From positions 1 through 34,922 of the forward strand of contig JAJUFS010000009.1 of NCBI GenBank assembly GCA_029263725.1: 34,922 nt of DNA, read 5' to 3'. The notes below the pieces were generated by a model, which was not told the DNA's origin, ran no database searches, and was given only the letters and a program-made list of their open reading frames with translations. Source of the DNA: Gammaproteobacteria bacterium (lineage in GTDB: Bacteria > Pseudomonadota > Gammaproteobacteria > Natronospirales > JAJUFS01). Below are positions 1 through 10,172 of this stretch, piece after piece (position 1 is the stretch's first letter; every line of letters begins with the position of its first letter). The translations under genes were made by a program, and so were the position numbers.

Positions 1-13
1 AAGACGTGAGCCG

Positions 14-33
14 CCTCTCCCGTCAGGGAGAGG
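14..33. repeat. Short perfect hairpin (8-bp arms, 4-nt loop)
   Basis: The arms CCTCTCCC and GGGAGAGG flank the loop GTCA. No T-run follows on either side, so it is not a clear intrinsic terminator. It lies at the window edge and may mark the 3' end of a gene outside the window or be part of a dispersed repeat. Confidence 0.4.
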
Positions 34-111
34 GGAGCTTTCCTTCGTCGGCGTACCCATTCCCTTTTTCAAAGAAAGTCGCCGCGAAACGGCGGAGGAC
101 TTGTCGCGTCA

Positions 112-176
112 GAAGGGAGAAGGAAGAAGAACGGCGTGCCTCTCTCCAGGCTGCCGATCTTCTTCCTTCTTCCTTC
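112..176. repeat. Long inverted repeat with purine/pyrimidine arms
   Basis: A 19-nt purine-rich arm at 112-130 (GAAG/GGAGAAGG type) is complementary to the pyrimidine-rich arm at 158-176, with one mismatch. The loop of 27 nt is at 131-157. The arms are low-complexity GAAG repeats. It sits 85 bp upstream of the DUF1028 gene in the first 260 bp, which otherwise hold no gene. It could be a transcribed hairpin or a dispersed intergenic element; compare the element at 31264-31332, which also has a 27-nt loop. Confidence 0.5.
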
Positions 177-260
177 TCTCAACCCCCTCACCTACCCATC
201 CTCCCCGAACGAACCCGCTGCAGCTCCTCGCTAGGATTTCGTCAATGGCGGGAGGAGCGC

Positions 261-917
261 ATGACCTTTTCGATCGTGGCGCGATGTGAACGCACCGGGC
301 AATGCGGCGTGGCCGGCGCCACGGCGATGATCGCCGTCGGCAAGCTGGCATCGCATGCGGCGCCCTTGCACGGTGCGATCGCCACCCAGGCGGAACTCAA
401 TCCCTACATCGGCTATGACGGGCTCCGATTGCTTGCCCGTTGCCTGGATGCGGACGAAGTGCTGCGACAGGTACTGGCGGATGATCCGGATCCGGAAGTG
501 CGGCAGGTGGGCGTGGTCGATGGCAATGGCAGGACCGCCGCATGGACAGGCAGCCGCACGCTGCCGTGGGCAGGCCATGCCTTCGGACGCGGCTTCAGCG
601 TGCAGGGCAACCGGCTCGCCGGTCCCGAGGTGCTGGAGGCGGTGATCGAAAGCATGCATGGCAGCGAACACCTGCCGCTGGCGGAGCGCCTGCTGCTCGC
701 GATCGAGGCGGGCGACGCGCTGGGCGGCGACCGCCTGGGCGAACGCTCCAGCAACATCTTCGTGGTCGACCGCGAGGAATACCCTTTATGGGATATCCGT
801 GTCGACGACCACGACCATCCCATCAGGGAACTGCGCAGGCTGTTCCATCTGTTCGGCGAAAAATTGCTTCCCGAGATCGAGAAGATGCCGAAGCGCGCTA
901 CTGCGCCTCGAAAATGA
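261..917 (+). CDS. DUF1028 family protein (Ntn-hydrolase-like)
   Basis: The protein has 218 residues. It matches the DUF1028 pattern: an N-terminal FSIVAR segment, GVAGATAMIAVG, ATQAELNPYIGYDGL, RQVGVVD with G-R-TAAWTG, the central QGNRLAG, and GGDRLGERSSN near residue 165. DUF1028 proteins are thought to adopt an Ntn-hydrolase fold; their substrate is not established. The ATG at 261 is chosen because GGAGGAG lies 5 nt upstream and because family similarity begins at its first residues; the open frame extends further upstream without similarity. No signal peptide is visible, so it is probably cytoplasmic. Its 3' end overlaps the convergent lipoprotein gene by 20 bp. Confidence 0.85.
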   Translation: MTFSIVARCERTGQCGVAGATAMIAVGKLASHAAPLHGAIATQAELNPYIGYDGLRLLARCLDADEVLRQVLADDPDPEVRQVGVVDGNGRTAAWTGSRTLPWAGHAFGRGFSVQGNRLAGPEVLEAVIESMHGSEHLPLAERLLLAIEAGDALGGDRLGERSSNIFVVDREEYPLWDIRVDDHDHPIRELRRLFHLFGEKLLPEIEKMPKRATAPRK

Positions 918-2448
918 GCACCCGCGAGTTGCCGGTGTCGGTGATCACGAGCCGGTCATCGATGACGCGCACGCCCTTGGGCCCGCTGAGCGTGTCGGCA
1001 TCCGGCGTTGCCGCGCCGCGATTCGGCAGGGCTTCCTCGAACGACGCCTGGCCAATGACCTCGTCGGCCGGCTGGAAGGATTCGCTCGGCCACTGGTTCC
1101 ACACCAGTACGCGATTGTTCAACTCATCGGTGACGAACAGCTGGCCGTTCGCCACCGTCACGCTCCACGGATAATTCAACGTGCGCGCGCTCGGCTGCGC
1201 GTCCTCGCTGCCATCGCCGTCACCATCGTTGGCGATGATTGAATTCATGTCGGGCTGGCCCAGCACGATGTCGGCCGGCTGCATGGGTTCTTCCGGGAAG
1301 CTGTTCCAGATGAGCACGCGGTTGTTGTAGTTGTCCACTACCACCAGCCGCTCGTCGTCGGTCCACAGATCCGTCGGATGCTGCAGCGTGTACGACGTGC
1401 CCTGCATTTCGCCGGCATCGGTCACGGCGTTCTGGTTGGCGTCATTGGCGGCGCAATGATTGAAGCTGCTTTGGCCGATCACTGCATCCGGTGCACGCGT
1501 TTCCGATGGAATCTCATTCCAGACCAGCAGGCGGTTGTTGACGCCGTCGGCAACGATCAGCCGTCCGGACGGCGTCACGAAATGACCGTGCACGTGATTC
1601 ATGCCGTCCGGGCCGCAGTTGGTCTCGAAGGAAGTGAAATCCGGCTGCCCCAGCACCACGCTCGCCATGCCGGGTCCAGCTTCCGGCACGTCGGGATAGA
1701 TGATGACGCGGTTGGAATCCGGATCGCCGACGATCAGGTGCCCGCCGTTCGCGGAAATGCCCTGCGGCAGGCGCATGCGGTCCTGCGTCGTCGCGCCACT
1801 GGAATGCGTGAAGTCATCCTGGCCGATGACGAAGTTCGCATTGGCATTGTTCATTTCCGGCAAGCCGCGGAAGGCAAGAATGCGCGAATCCTGCGTGTCC
1901 GCGATGAACACGAGATTCTTCTCGGGCGCATACGCCACGCCGCTGCCGGGCTGGTCCAGCGTATTGGCGTCCGAATACAAGGCCTCCTCGGACTGGCGCG
2001 GCGTGCCGACGGTGAACACGGACTGGCCGATCACCACGCTCGCCGCCTGCCCGGTGACGAAGGGCGAGGCGATCTCCACATCTTCCTCGAAACGTCGCAA
2101 TGCGGTGCCATCGGCAGCATCGCCTTCGAGAATGAGCTGCTGTTTCCCCGGCGGCCAGTAGCCGCGCGGCGACAGCGTCAAGGCATCGTCGGCCGTCCAC
2201 TCCAGCTCGGCGTGATCCGCGAGCGGGCCATCGATGACCAGCGATTCGCCATCCATCGGCTTGCTGAAGCTGACGAGAATGGATTCGGTCGCGCCAATGG
2301 CCCTGTTCTCGAGGCTGGCGACGACCAGTTCCTCGTCGTCATCGTTTCCGCCAGGAGGCGGCACTTGTGGCGGCGGTGCTCCCGAGTCATCGGAGCAGGC
2401 CGAGACCATGAACACCACCAGCAGTGCGAACAGCCATCGATGCAACAT
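898..2448 (-). CDS. NHL-repeat beta-propeller lipoprotein
   Basis: The protein has 516 residues and a lipoprotein signal peptide ending in VSAC (Cys18), followed by a Pro/Gly/Asp-rich linker (residues 20-40). Residues about 45-130 resemble a bacterial Ig-like (Big_5) domain (SILVSFSKPMDGESL). The rest contains six repeats opening with V(I/L)GQxxF/M (VIGQSVF, VIGQDDF, VLGQPDF, VIGQSSF, VLGQPDM, VIGQASF), most with NNRVL(I/V)WN-type strands, as in NHL six-bladed propellers. Such proteins usually bind ligands or partners at the cell surface; no catalytic motif is seen. AAGGAA lies 8 nt before the ATG. A 162-bp gap separates it from the transporter gene upstream, so it probably has its own promoter. 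Confidence 0.85.
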   Translation of the reverse strand: MLHRWLFALLVVFMVSACSDDSGAPPPQVPPPGGNDDDEELVVASLENRAIGATESILVSFSKPMDGESLVIDGPLADHAELEWTADDALTLSPRGYWPPGKQQLILEGDAADGTALRRFEEDVEIASPFVTGQAASVVIGQSVFTVGTPRQSEEALYSDANTLDQPGSGVAYAPEKNLVFIADTQDSRILAFRGLPEMNNANANFVIGQDDFTHSSGATTQDRMRLPQGISANGGHLIVGDPDSNRVIIYPDVPEAGPGMASVVLGQPDFTSFETNCGPDGMNHVHGHFVTPSGRLIVADGVNNRLLVWNEIPSETRAPDAVIGQSSFNHCAANDANQNAVTDAGEMQGTSYTLQHPTDLWTDDERLVVVDNYNNRVLIWNSFPEEPMQPADIVLGQPDMNSIIANDGDGDGSEDAQPSARTLNYPWSVTVANGQLFVTDELNNRVLVWNQWPSESFQPADEVIGQASFEEALPNRGAATPDADTLSGPKGVRVIDDRLVITDTGNSRVLIFEAQ

Positions 2449-2530
2449 ATCGCGTTTCCTTCGTACAACTCATGGAAACGCTACTCGCGAATCTGAAGCG
2501 CACGAATCCCGGCTTGGCTTGAGTTGGGGC

Positions 2531-2551
2531 CGGGGTAACTACTCCTCCCCG
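2531..2551. promoter_or_regulatory. Possible operator: CGGGG-N11-CCCCG dyad
   Basis: A 5-bp dyad (CGGGG...CCCCG) with a TA-containing centre lies about 85-105 bp upstream of the start codon of the NHL lipoprotein gene, in the 162-bp gap between that gene and the BCCT transporter gene. The arms are short, so this could be chance in GC-rich DNA. No regulator can be named. Confidence 0.2.
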
Positions 2552-2610
2552 TCTTCCGATTACAGCGTTCAGCCCAGAACTGTCTCGCGACGGCCACTGA
2601 AGGAGTGACA

Positions 2611-4593
<1,983 letters not shown>

Positions 4594-4689
4594 GTGGCAC
4601 TCCATGGCAGGACCAGCCCAGTCTAGCCGATGGCCGCTTTCACTGTCAGGTGATGCCTTCAGATTCGACAGCGCGCTCGGGTAACCGAT

Positions 4690-5247
4690 TCAGGACAGCG
4701 AGGACGTCCGGGAAGCCTGGGAATCAGCATCCGCGGCGGGTAGCGATGCCTGCAGGGCGCGCAAGGCGCCGGCAGGATCCTCGACCGCGAGCAGCAGGGC
4801 GTAGCCCTGCGTCGTCGGAATGTAGAGATTCGCCGGGGTTCGCGGCACGGCCACGAACAGCCTTTCGCGGATGCGCGCCCGGAACCAGCCCGCCTGGTAA
4901 CCCGGCAGGCCGATGCCGTTGGTGCGGATGGAAGGCGCGTACCTGGCATTGCCCGGCGCGAGCACTTCGGCTTCGTCCAGCCTGAGTTCCTGCACCGGCA
5001 GGTCGCGACTGTAGAACGCCGCGCGCAGCCGCAGGCGGCCATGCTCGAGACGCGCGTGATTGCGGGTAATGGCAAAGGTGATGCCTGACCCGAGCGCGGC
5101 GACGAAGATCGCCGTCGGAACGGCCATCATCCAGTCGATCCGCGCAGGCAGGAGCGTGACGGCCATGATGGCCAGCGGCAGCAGCGTCGTGAGCACCAGG
5201 CTGACCGCCAGCACGTTGACGGAAACGCGCTTCAATCTCATGTCCAT
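4690..5247 (-). CDS. Membrane protein with bacterial PH domain (bPH_5-like)
   Basis: The 185-residue protein has two N-terminal transmembrane segments (about residues 10-32 and 37-60) followed by a compact domain. That domain carries RTNGIGLPGYQAGWF and a C-terminal TTQGYALLLAVEDPAGAL segment, the pattern of the bacterial PH domain family PF10882. The PH-like domain should face the cytoplasm. Its ligand is not known. The ATG at 5247 follows the stop codon of the upstream lipoprotein gene by only 8 nt, and the GGGGAGGGG near the end of that gene is the likely ribosome-binding site; an ATG at 5241 is also possible. The pair is almost certainly co-transcribed. Confidence 0.75.
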   Translation of the reverse strand: MDMRLKRVSVNVLAVSLVLTTLLPLAIMAVTLLPARIDWMMAVPTAIFVAALGSGITFAITRNHARLEHGRLRLRAAFYSRDLPVQELRLDEAEVLAPGNARYAPSIRTNGIGLPGYQAGWFRARIRERLFVAVPRTPANLYIPTTQGYALLLAVEDPAGALRALQASLPAADADSQASRTSSLS

Positions 5248-5255
5248 GACAACGC

Positions 5256-5930
5256 CTATCGCCCCTCCCCATCCAGATCGCGCATGCCGAAAGCCATCTG
5301 CGGAGTGATGTCGAAATACCGCGTTTCCTCGCGTTCCTGGCCCTCGGGAACCACGGTCATCACGTCAAACATGCGCCCCTCACCGGAAACCAGCGCCTGC
5401 GACCTGGGCCGCAGCTCATGAATCGCCAGCACCAGGTAAAGCTCCGGCGTGGTCAGCGTGCGCCACGCGGTCTCCATGCTCCTGCCGTCACCGGGCTCGA
5501 TGATGGCGTGGAAGATCTGCCGGGCGAAGCCCATGTGCATTTCCTCGTCGGCCGCCTTGTCGAGCTGGTGCGCGCAGTAGGCGCCGTAATGATGCAGGCT
5601 CAACAATGGGAAGGCCTCATCCTGCAGCTCGCGCACCGTCGTCAGGCAGGCCTCGAAATCGCCGCGGTTCAGATGATTGACGATGGCGCGCAGCCCGGCG
5701 TTCACCGGCCCCTGGTAGGGCTGGTAATGCGGCGTGCGCATGTACGCCTCGCGCAGCATCTGCATGCTGACGGCGTCGTCGCCGCCGCGCAGCTGCTCGC
5801 GCAATTGCTCGTAGCGTGCGATCGCTTCCGCGGTCGCGGGATCGTCAGCAGGCTGGGTTCGGGTGGTGGCGCAACCGGCGCTGAGGAAGAGCGCCATGGC
5901 CATGGCCAGGAAGGGAATTCTCGTACTCAT
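5256..5930 (-). CDS. DUF4919 family lipoprotein
   Basis: The 224-residue protein starts with a lipoprotein signal peptide (lipobox LSAGC, Cys at residue 19). It then shows the DUF4919 layout: an early YEQLREQLRGGD region, a helical middle (LNRGDFEACL, HHYGAYCAHQ), and a C-terminal RYFDITPQMAFG segment. DUF4919 has no established function. The first gene of a two-gene unit with the PH-domain membrane protein, it lies just downstream of the RRM gene's terminator and so needs its own promoter. GGGGG lies 5 nt before the ATG. Confidence 0.75.
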   Translation of the reverse strand: MSTRIPFLAMAMALFLSAGCATTRTQPADDPATAEAIARYEQLREQLRGGDDAVSMQMLREAYMRTPHYQPYQGPVNAGLRAIVNHLNRGDFEACLTTVRELQDEAFPLLSLHHYGAYCAHQLDKAADEEMHMGFARQIFHAIIEPGDGRSMETAWRTLTTPELYLVLAIHELRPRSQALVSGEGRMFDVMTVVPEGQEREETRYFDITPQMAFGMRDLDGEGR

Positions 5931-5966
5931 GCATCCCCCGGATTTCTTCTTCTCGGGGCAAGCATA

Positions 5967-5996
5967 ACGAAAAGCGCTCCCGGATGCCGGGAGCGC
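5967..5996 (-). terminator. Intrinsic terminator of the RRM gene
   Basis: A perfect 10-bp stem (GCGCTCCCGG / CCGGGAGCGC, 5974-5996) with a 3-nt loop is followed on the minus strand by TTTTCGTT. It lies 22 nt after the stop codon of the RNA-binding protein gene and should separate it from the DUF4919 gene. Confidence 0.85.
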
Positions 5997-6017
5997 CTTC
6001 GTCGAACGCGCCGAATC

Positions 6018-6305
6018 TTACCAGCGCATGCCGCCGCCGCGGCCGCCGCGCGCAGGCGGCTTGTCGGTGGCGATGTTCACGCGAAGCGCGCGACCGCCAA
6101 GGTCGTTGCCGTTCAGCTCGAGCGCCTGCTCGGCGGACTGCTGCTTCGCGAAGGTGATGAAGGCGAAGCCCTTCGGACGGCCGGTATCCCGATCCTTGAT
6201 CATCGCGAGCTCTTCGATGTCGCCATAGGGGGCGAACAGGTCGCGCAATTGATCTTCAGTCACGCTGAACGGGAAATTGCCGACATATAGCTTGTTCTGC
6301 TGCAT
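6018..6305 (-). CDS. Single-RRM RNA-binding protein
   Basis: This 95-residue protein is one RNA recognition motif with a short Arg/Gly-rich tail. RNP2 (LYVGNF, residues 6-11) and RNP1 (KGFAFITF, about residues 45-52) are intact, and the tail ends GGRGGGMRW. Such small RRM proteins occur in cyanobacteria and many proteobacteria and bind single-stranded RNA; some are cold-responsive. The start is taken at 6305, where GGAG lies 6 nt upstream and the RRM begins four codons later. The frame stays open up to 6335, but that extension has no RBS and no similarity. The gene is monocistronic with its own terminator. Confidence 0.9.
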   Translation of the reverse strand: MQQNKLYVGNFPFSVTEDQLRDLFAPYGDIEELAMIKDRDTGRPKGFAFITFAKQQSAEQALELNGNDLGGRALRVNIATDKPPARGGRGGGMRW

Positions 6306-6420
6306 TACTTCTCCAGATGCCTTCGCATCACCCAATAAGAACCTCGCATGCTACGCCCTTCCGCAAGGGAATGCTGAACAATCGGCCGAACGGTACGAGG
6401 TGGAAACGCCCGCAAGGCGC

Positions 6421-7224
6421 TCACCTGGCAGGCGCCAGCACGCTGCGGAACGCCGCCATCGCCGCCGGGTGGTAGATCGTGGCATGCGTTTCTTCCGGCA
6501 GGGGGTGATACCGCCAGCGCAGCTTCCGCATCGAAGCCGTGAACTCGCTCATCTCGGCTGAAGCGGCAAGCTCCCTGCCGGCGGCGATGAACACCTTCAC
6601 CTCCTTGCCGGAAAGCTGCGGCAGGCGCTCGGCCGCGTGTTTCACCAGCCCGCCCCTGTTCCACCACAGGCTGGGATCCACGGCGATGTAGGTGGAGAAC
6701 ATGTCCGGTTCGAGCAGCAGGGTTTCGACCACGAACAGGCCGGCAAGCGACTCGCCGACGATGGCGCGCTCGGCGGTGATGTCGTAGCGCCGCGCGATCT
6801 CGGCGAACAGCTCGTCGCGCAGGAAGCGCCGGAACCTGGCTGATTCGCCCACGCGCGGCGCGATCTTGCGGTCTTCCGGATCGTCGGTGGGCCCGGTGAA
6901 GTCGCGCCGGCGCGCGGTGTTCTCGATGCCGACGAGCAGGAACGGCCGCATCGTGCCGTTCGCCACGGAAATCTGCGCCAGCCCGGCGATATGCAGGAAG
7001 TCCTCGTTGATGCCGCCGTCGAGCACGTAGAGCACCGGCAGCGGCCCTTCGATGCGCTCGCCATAGATGGTCGGCCGGAAGACGTTGATCCGCCGCGTTT
7101 CCTCGAGCACGCCGGAAGGCAATGAAAACGTTTCGCCGATCACCAGCGGCTCGCTGCCGCCCGCATTCACGGCACAGCCCCAGGGCAGGACGGCGAGCGC
7201 CGCCGCTCTCAACCACGCTTTCAT
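6421..7224 (-). CDS. Exported alpha/beta hydrolase, esterase D/IroE-like
   Basis: The 267-residue product has an N-terminal export signal (about residues 1-22). The cysteine in WGCAVNAGG might be lipidated, but the lipobox is poor. The body fits the PF00756 putative esterase family: PLPVLYVLDGG, RPFLLVGIENT, and the nucleophile elbow GESLAG, followed by YIAVDPSLWW. The sequence HATIYHP near the C-terminus supplies the likely catalytic His. Relatives hydrolyse esters, including siderophore esters; the substrate here is unknown and no siderophore genes are adjacent. AGGAGG 4 nt before the ATG at 7224 fixes the start. It lies 53 nt downstream of the DUF5694 gene on the same strand. Confidence 0.8.
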   Translation of the reverse strand: MKAWLRAAALAVLPWGCAVNAGGSEPLVIGETFSLPSGVLEETRRINVFRPTIYGERIEGPLPVLYVLDGGINEDFLHIAGLAQISVANGTMRPFLLVGIENTARRRDFTGPTDDPEDRKIAPRVGESARFRRFLRDELFAEIARRYDITAERAIVGESLAGLFVVETLLLEPDMFSTYIAVDPSLWWNRGGLVKHAAERLPQLSGKEVKVFIAAGRELAASAEMSEFTASMRKLRWRYHPLPEETHATIYHPAAMAAFRSVLAPAR

Positions 7225-7277
7225 GCATCCTCCTGCGTTCATCGATGGAGGCTCGATGATAGCGCCACAGGACGCGA

Positions 7278-8069
7278 TCAATCAGCCGGCAGGTAGTCGT
7301 TGGCTTCGACGAGCCGCACGTTCGGCGCATCCCTGGCACAACGCTGCAGGTAATAGGCATGGCCTGCACCGTAGATGACGATCGCGCGGTCGCCCGGCCT
7401 GATGGCCTGCAGGAGTTGCGCGCAGATCCGGTAATTGCGGCCCGCCCAGGCTTCCAGCAGGTCGGCGCCGGGTTGCTCCTTTCCCTTGCCGTACGTGAGG
7501 AAGCTCATGTAGAAGCCCTGGTCCCTGGCCACCGTTTCCGGCGCGTTCATGTAGCGCAATGCCTTCGCGATGCTCTCGCGCTGCAGCTCCGTCACCTTCG
7601 CCACGTACTTGCCGATGGCATCGCTCATGGCCGCGAGCTCCCCTGCCCCGCCATGCTTCTCCGCCCAGGCCTGCACCGGGCCGTAGGGAAAGTTGCCGTC
7701 GGCATCGATGCCATGCACGCGATCGAGGCCAACGCGCTTCGCGAGGCGAAAACCCAGCTGCACCACCTCGTTACGGGCAGGCTCCAGCTCGCCGCGCAGG
7801 TATTTCGCATAACGCTCGTTGACGATTTCTTCCGGCCATTCGACCGCGACCAGCGTGGGCTCGAACTTCGCCAATGCCTCGACGATGCGCTCCAGCTCCG
7901 CCTGTTTTTCCGGCGCGAGCACATCGACGGCTTCGACGTTGTGAAAATCGCGGCCAGGGTTTGCCATGTGATACGTGCCGACGACCATCACGGTCGCGGG
8001 TTCATCCGCTGCGGCAAGCAGAGGCGCCACGGCAAGCATGGCGCCGATGATGAGTCGGGTTGCGTTCAT
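7278..8069 (-). CDS. DUF5694 exported protein (TraB/GumN-like)
   Basis: The 263-residue protein begins with a signal peptide (cleavage probably after LLAAA, near residue 22). The mature part opens with MVVGTYHMANPG and later has VAVEWPEE and GAGHAYYL. The pattern of an early His-containing strand, an acidic motif and a late G-x-GH motif is shared by DUF5694 and the wider TraB/GumN/Tiki group, for which metal-dependent peptidase activity has been proposed. Function here is unknown. AGGAG lies 7 nt before the ATG at 8069; an upstream in-frame extension to 8099 lacks such support. It probably shares a transcript with the hydrolase gene downstream. Confidence 0.75.
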   Translation of the reverse strand: MNATRLIIGAMLAVAPLLAAADEPATVMVVGTYHMANPGRDFHNVEAVDVLAPEKQAELERIVEALAKFEPTLVAVEWPEEIVNERYAKYLRGELEPARNEVVQLGFRLAKRVGLDRVHGIDADGNFPYGPVQAWAEKHGGAGELAAMSDAIGKYVAKVTELQRESIAKALRYMNAPETVARDQGFYMSFLTYGKGKEQPGADLLEAWAGRNYRICAQLLQAIRPGDRAIVIYGAGHAYYLQRCARDAPNVRLVEANDYLPAD

Positions 8070-8139
8070 GCAGGTCTCCTTTCCAGCTCCATTCATCACG
8101 GCTTGGATGACCGTTTGCCGGAAAGGGTTTGAAGACGTG

Positions 8140-9435
8140 CTAGCCCGTGATCTCGCGTTGCCGTCGCGCCAGCCAGTAGAACACCGTGCCGACGACCACG
8201 AACGCCGCGGTCAGCAGCACCGAGTCGAGGCTCACCTGCATGAGCAGCCAGGCGCAGGCGGTGATGCCGAGCGCAGGGATCAGGTAGCCGAACGGCAGCA
8301 CAAAGCGTTCACGATCGGCGTGTCTTGGCCGCAGCACCGGAATCGAGGCGCAGGAGATCGCGTACATCAGCAGGCGCGTCAGTACGGTGGCGGCCGCCAG
8401 CCAGATGAAGGTGCCGAACACCGCCAGCAGGAAGGACAGCACGCCGTAGAAGATGATGGAGTTCGCCGGGGTCCGGAAACGCGCATGCACGGCGCTGAAC
8501 CAGCACGGCAAGCTTTCATCCAGCGACAGCGCATAAGTGAGCCGCGGCGTGGAGAACATCGAGCCGACCAGGTTGCCGCCCACGGAGGCGACCACGCCAA
8601 GCATCAGGATGGTCGCGCCCACGGTACCGAACAGCGCGGCGGCGACGTCCAGCAGCGGGCTCTGCGAATCGGCGATGTCCGGCACCGCCGCGACGCTGAC
8701 GAACTGGATCAGCAGGTACAGTGCCGCCACCATGCCGAGACCGAGCAGCAAGGCGCGCGGCATGTCGCGCGCCGGATTCTTCGCCTCGCCCGCCGGCACC
8801 ACCGCGGACTCGAAGCCGACGAAGGCGTAGATCAACAGCAGCGTCGCCGCACCGAGATCCGTACCCTCGGCGGGTTCGCGGCCGATGCTGGGCAGCACGT
8901 CGCCGCCAAGCTGGATGAAGCCTGCGATCACGAGCAGCAACAGCACGGCAAACTTCACCACGGTGAGGCTTGCCAGCGAGCGGATCGCGCGCACCGAGCC
9001 GATGACGTTGATGAAGGTGAGGCCGCCGCAGATCACCAGCAGCGAAATCACGCGGCCCGTGCCCTCCGCGGCCTGCGGCCAGAAATAACCGACGCTGTTG
9101 ACCAGCAGCACGGCGTTCGCGGCGAAGGACACGGTGCGCGCCGCCCAGAACAGCCAGCCCGTCTGGAAGCCGACGAAATGCCCGAAGGCCTCGGTGGCGT
9201 AACGCATCGGCCCGCCGGTGCCGCGAAAGTAGCTCGCCAGTTCGGCGAAGGACAGCAGGATGGGCAGGATCAGCAGGGCGCAGAAGACATAGATCAACGG
9301 GCTCCAGTCGCCCGCGAGCCGCGCCGCGCCGCTGGGAAGGCCGAAGATGCCGGCGCCGATCAGGCCGTTGACGACCAGCAGCCAGATGCCCCACATGCCG
9401 AGGCTGCGCGGGAGTTTTTCCTGTTCGTCATTCAC
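8140..9435 (-). CDS. APC superfamily amino acid permease
   Basis: The inner-membrane transporter has about 431 residues and around twelve transmembrane segments. The first segment carries the APC signature NGLIGAGIFGLP, and YAFVGFESAVVPAGEAKNP matches the sixth-segment region of amino acid permeases. The substrate cannot be read from the sequence. Start choice: a GTG at 9435 has GAGGA 7 nt upstream and begins VNDEQEKLPRSLG just before the first helix. The ATG at 9498 would add 21 residues and has no good ribosome-binding site. The gene stops 70 nt upstream of the DUF5694 gene on the same strand. Confidence 0.85.
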   Translation of the reverse strand: MNDEQEKLPRSLGMWGIWLLVVNGLIGAGIFGLPSGAARLAGDWSPLIYVFCALLILPILLSFAELASYFRGTGGPMRYATEAFGHFVGFQTGWLFWAARTVSFAANAVLLVNSVGYFWPQAAEGTGRVISLLVICGGLTFINVIGSVRAIRSLASLTVVKFAVLLLLVIAGFIQLGGDVLPSIGREPAEGTDLGAATLLLIYAFVGFESAVVPAGEAKNPARDMPRALLLGLGMVAALYLLIQFVSVAAVPDIADSQSPLLDVAAALFGTVGATILMLGVVASVGGNLVGSMFSTPRLTYALSLDESLPCWFSAVHARFRTPANSIIFYGVLSFLLAVFGTFIWLAAATVLTRLLMYAISCASIPVLRPRHADRERFVLPFGYLIPALGITACAWLLMQVSLDSVLLTAAFVVVGTVFYWLARRQREITG

Positions 9436-9563
9436 TCTTGGTTCCTCAGGTTCGTCGCCCGTCCCCGTCCGCCGCCAATCATACCGGCTCGCATTCACGC
9501 GGCGAGCCGAATTTCTTCAAGGCGACGAAGCGCGTTTACTGACAAGAGGGCATGTCACAAGTC

Positions 9564-9591
9564 GCCGTGCAGCGCGCATGCGCTGCACGGC
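9564..9591. terminator. Strong 12-bp hairpin downstream of the frameshifted gene
   Basis: A perfect 12-bp stem (GCCGTGCAGCGC / GCGCTGCACGGC) with the loop GCAT lies 15 nt beyond the stop codon of the minus-strand gene at 9607. No T-run follows on either strand, so it is either a non-canonical terminator or an mRNA 3'-end-protecting hairpin. Confidence 0.4.
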
Positions 9592-9606
9592 AAGCTTGCA
9601 GGCGTG

Positions 9607-10172
9607 TCAGGCAATCTCGGCAGGCCACAGCCACGCGAAGATGGCACCGGTGAGCAGCCCGTAGATGACGCCGTCGAAGACGTGCTTGAAGACGGAACCC
9701 CACGGCTGGCCGAACCAGATGCCGTAGAGAATCGGCGCGAAACCGTAGGCCATGAAGGCGATGGTGCCGGTCACGCGGAACACGTGCATGGCGGGCGATG
9801 CGGCCGCCAGCGTGTTGGCCGCGACGTAGGCGACAAACAGCGTTATCACCAGCACCAGCACGACCACTGTGCAAGCGCCTTGCCGACGCCGCTGTCCCGC
9901 TCGCGCAGGAACATGACGCCCACCGGACCCTCGGCGAGCTTGCGCTTCATTTCCGGCGTGGTGGCGTTCTCGGTCGTGCAGTACGGCAGCATGTACATGC
10001 CCGCGCCCTTCGTTCCCCTGCGGACCACGGCGGCGACTTCGTCCTCGTTGTCGAATCCCCGGGAGTCTGCCTGGTGCCAGAACTTCAGCGCCATGTGCGA
10101 AATTCCGCTCGCCAGGAAGACGGCCACCGCCGACAACAGCACCGGCAGCCACATTTGCATCATCGAAGTCAT
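9607..10172 (-). pseudogene. Conserved membrane protein gene with a one-base frameshift
   Basis: The first part (from the ATG at 10172, with GGAGGAG 6 nt upstream) encodes MTSMMQMWLPVLLS through GVGKALAQW and then meets a stop at 9846. The rest (VVLVLVITLFVAYVAANTLA to AWLWPAEIA) lies in another frame and ends at 9607. Restoring one G near 9864 (TGG-TC to TGG-GTC) joins them into one protein of about 188 residues with four or so membrane segments. It resembles a family I know only as uncharacterised membrane proteins, with conserved HM, YM.P and QWFV-like motifs; the join falls in the last of these. Either a real inactivation or a sequencing error in a short G-run. The gene diverges from the DUF1440-like gene. 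Confidence 0.7.

Noticed and set aside
6305-6335. N-terminal extension of the RRM protein
   Set aside because: The added ten residues lack similarity and the ribosome-binding site sits inside them, directly ahead of the ATG at 6305.
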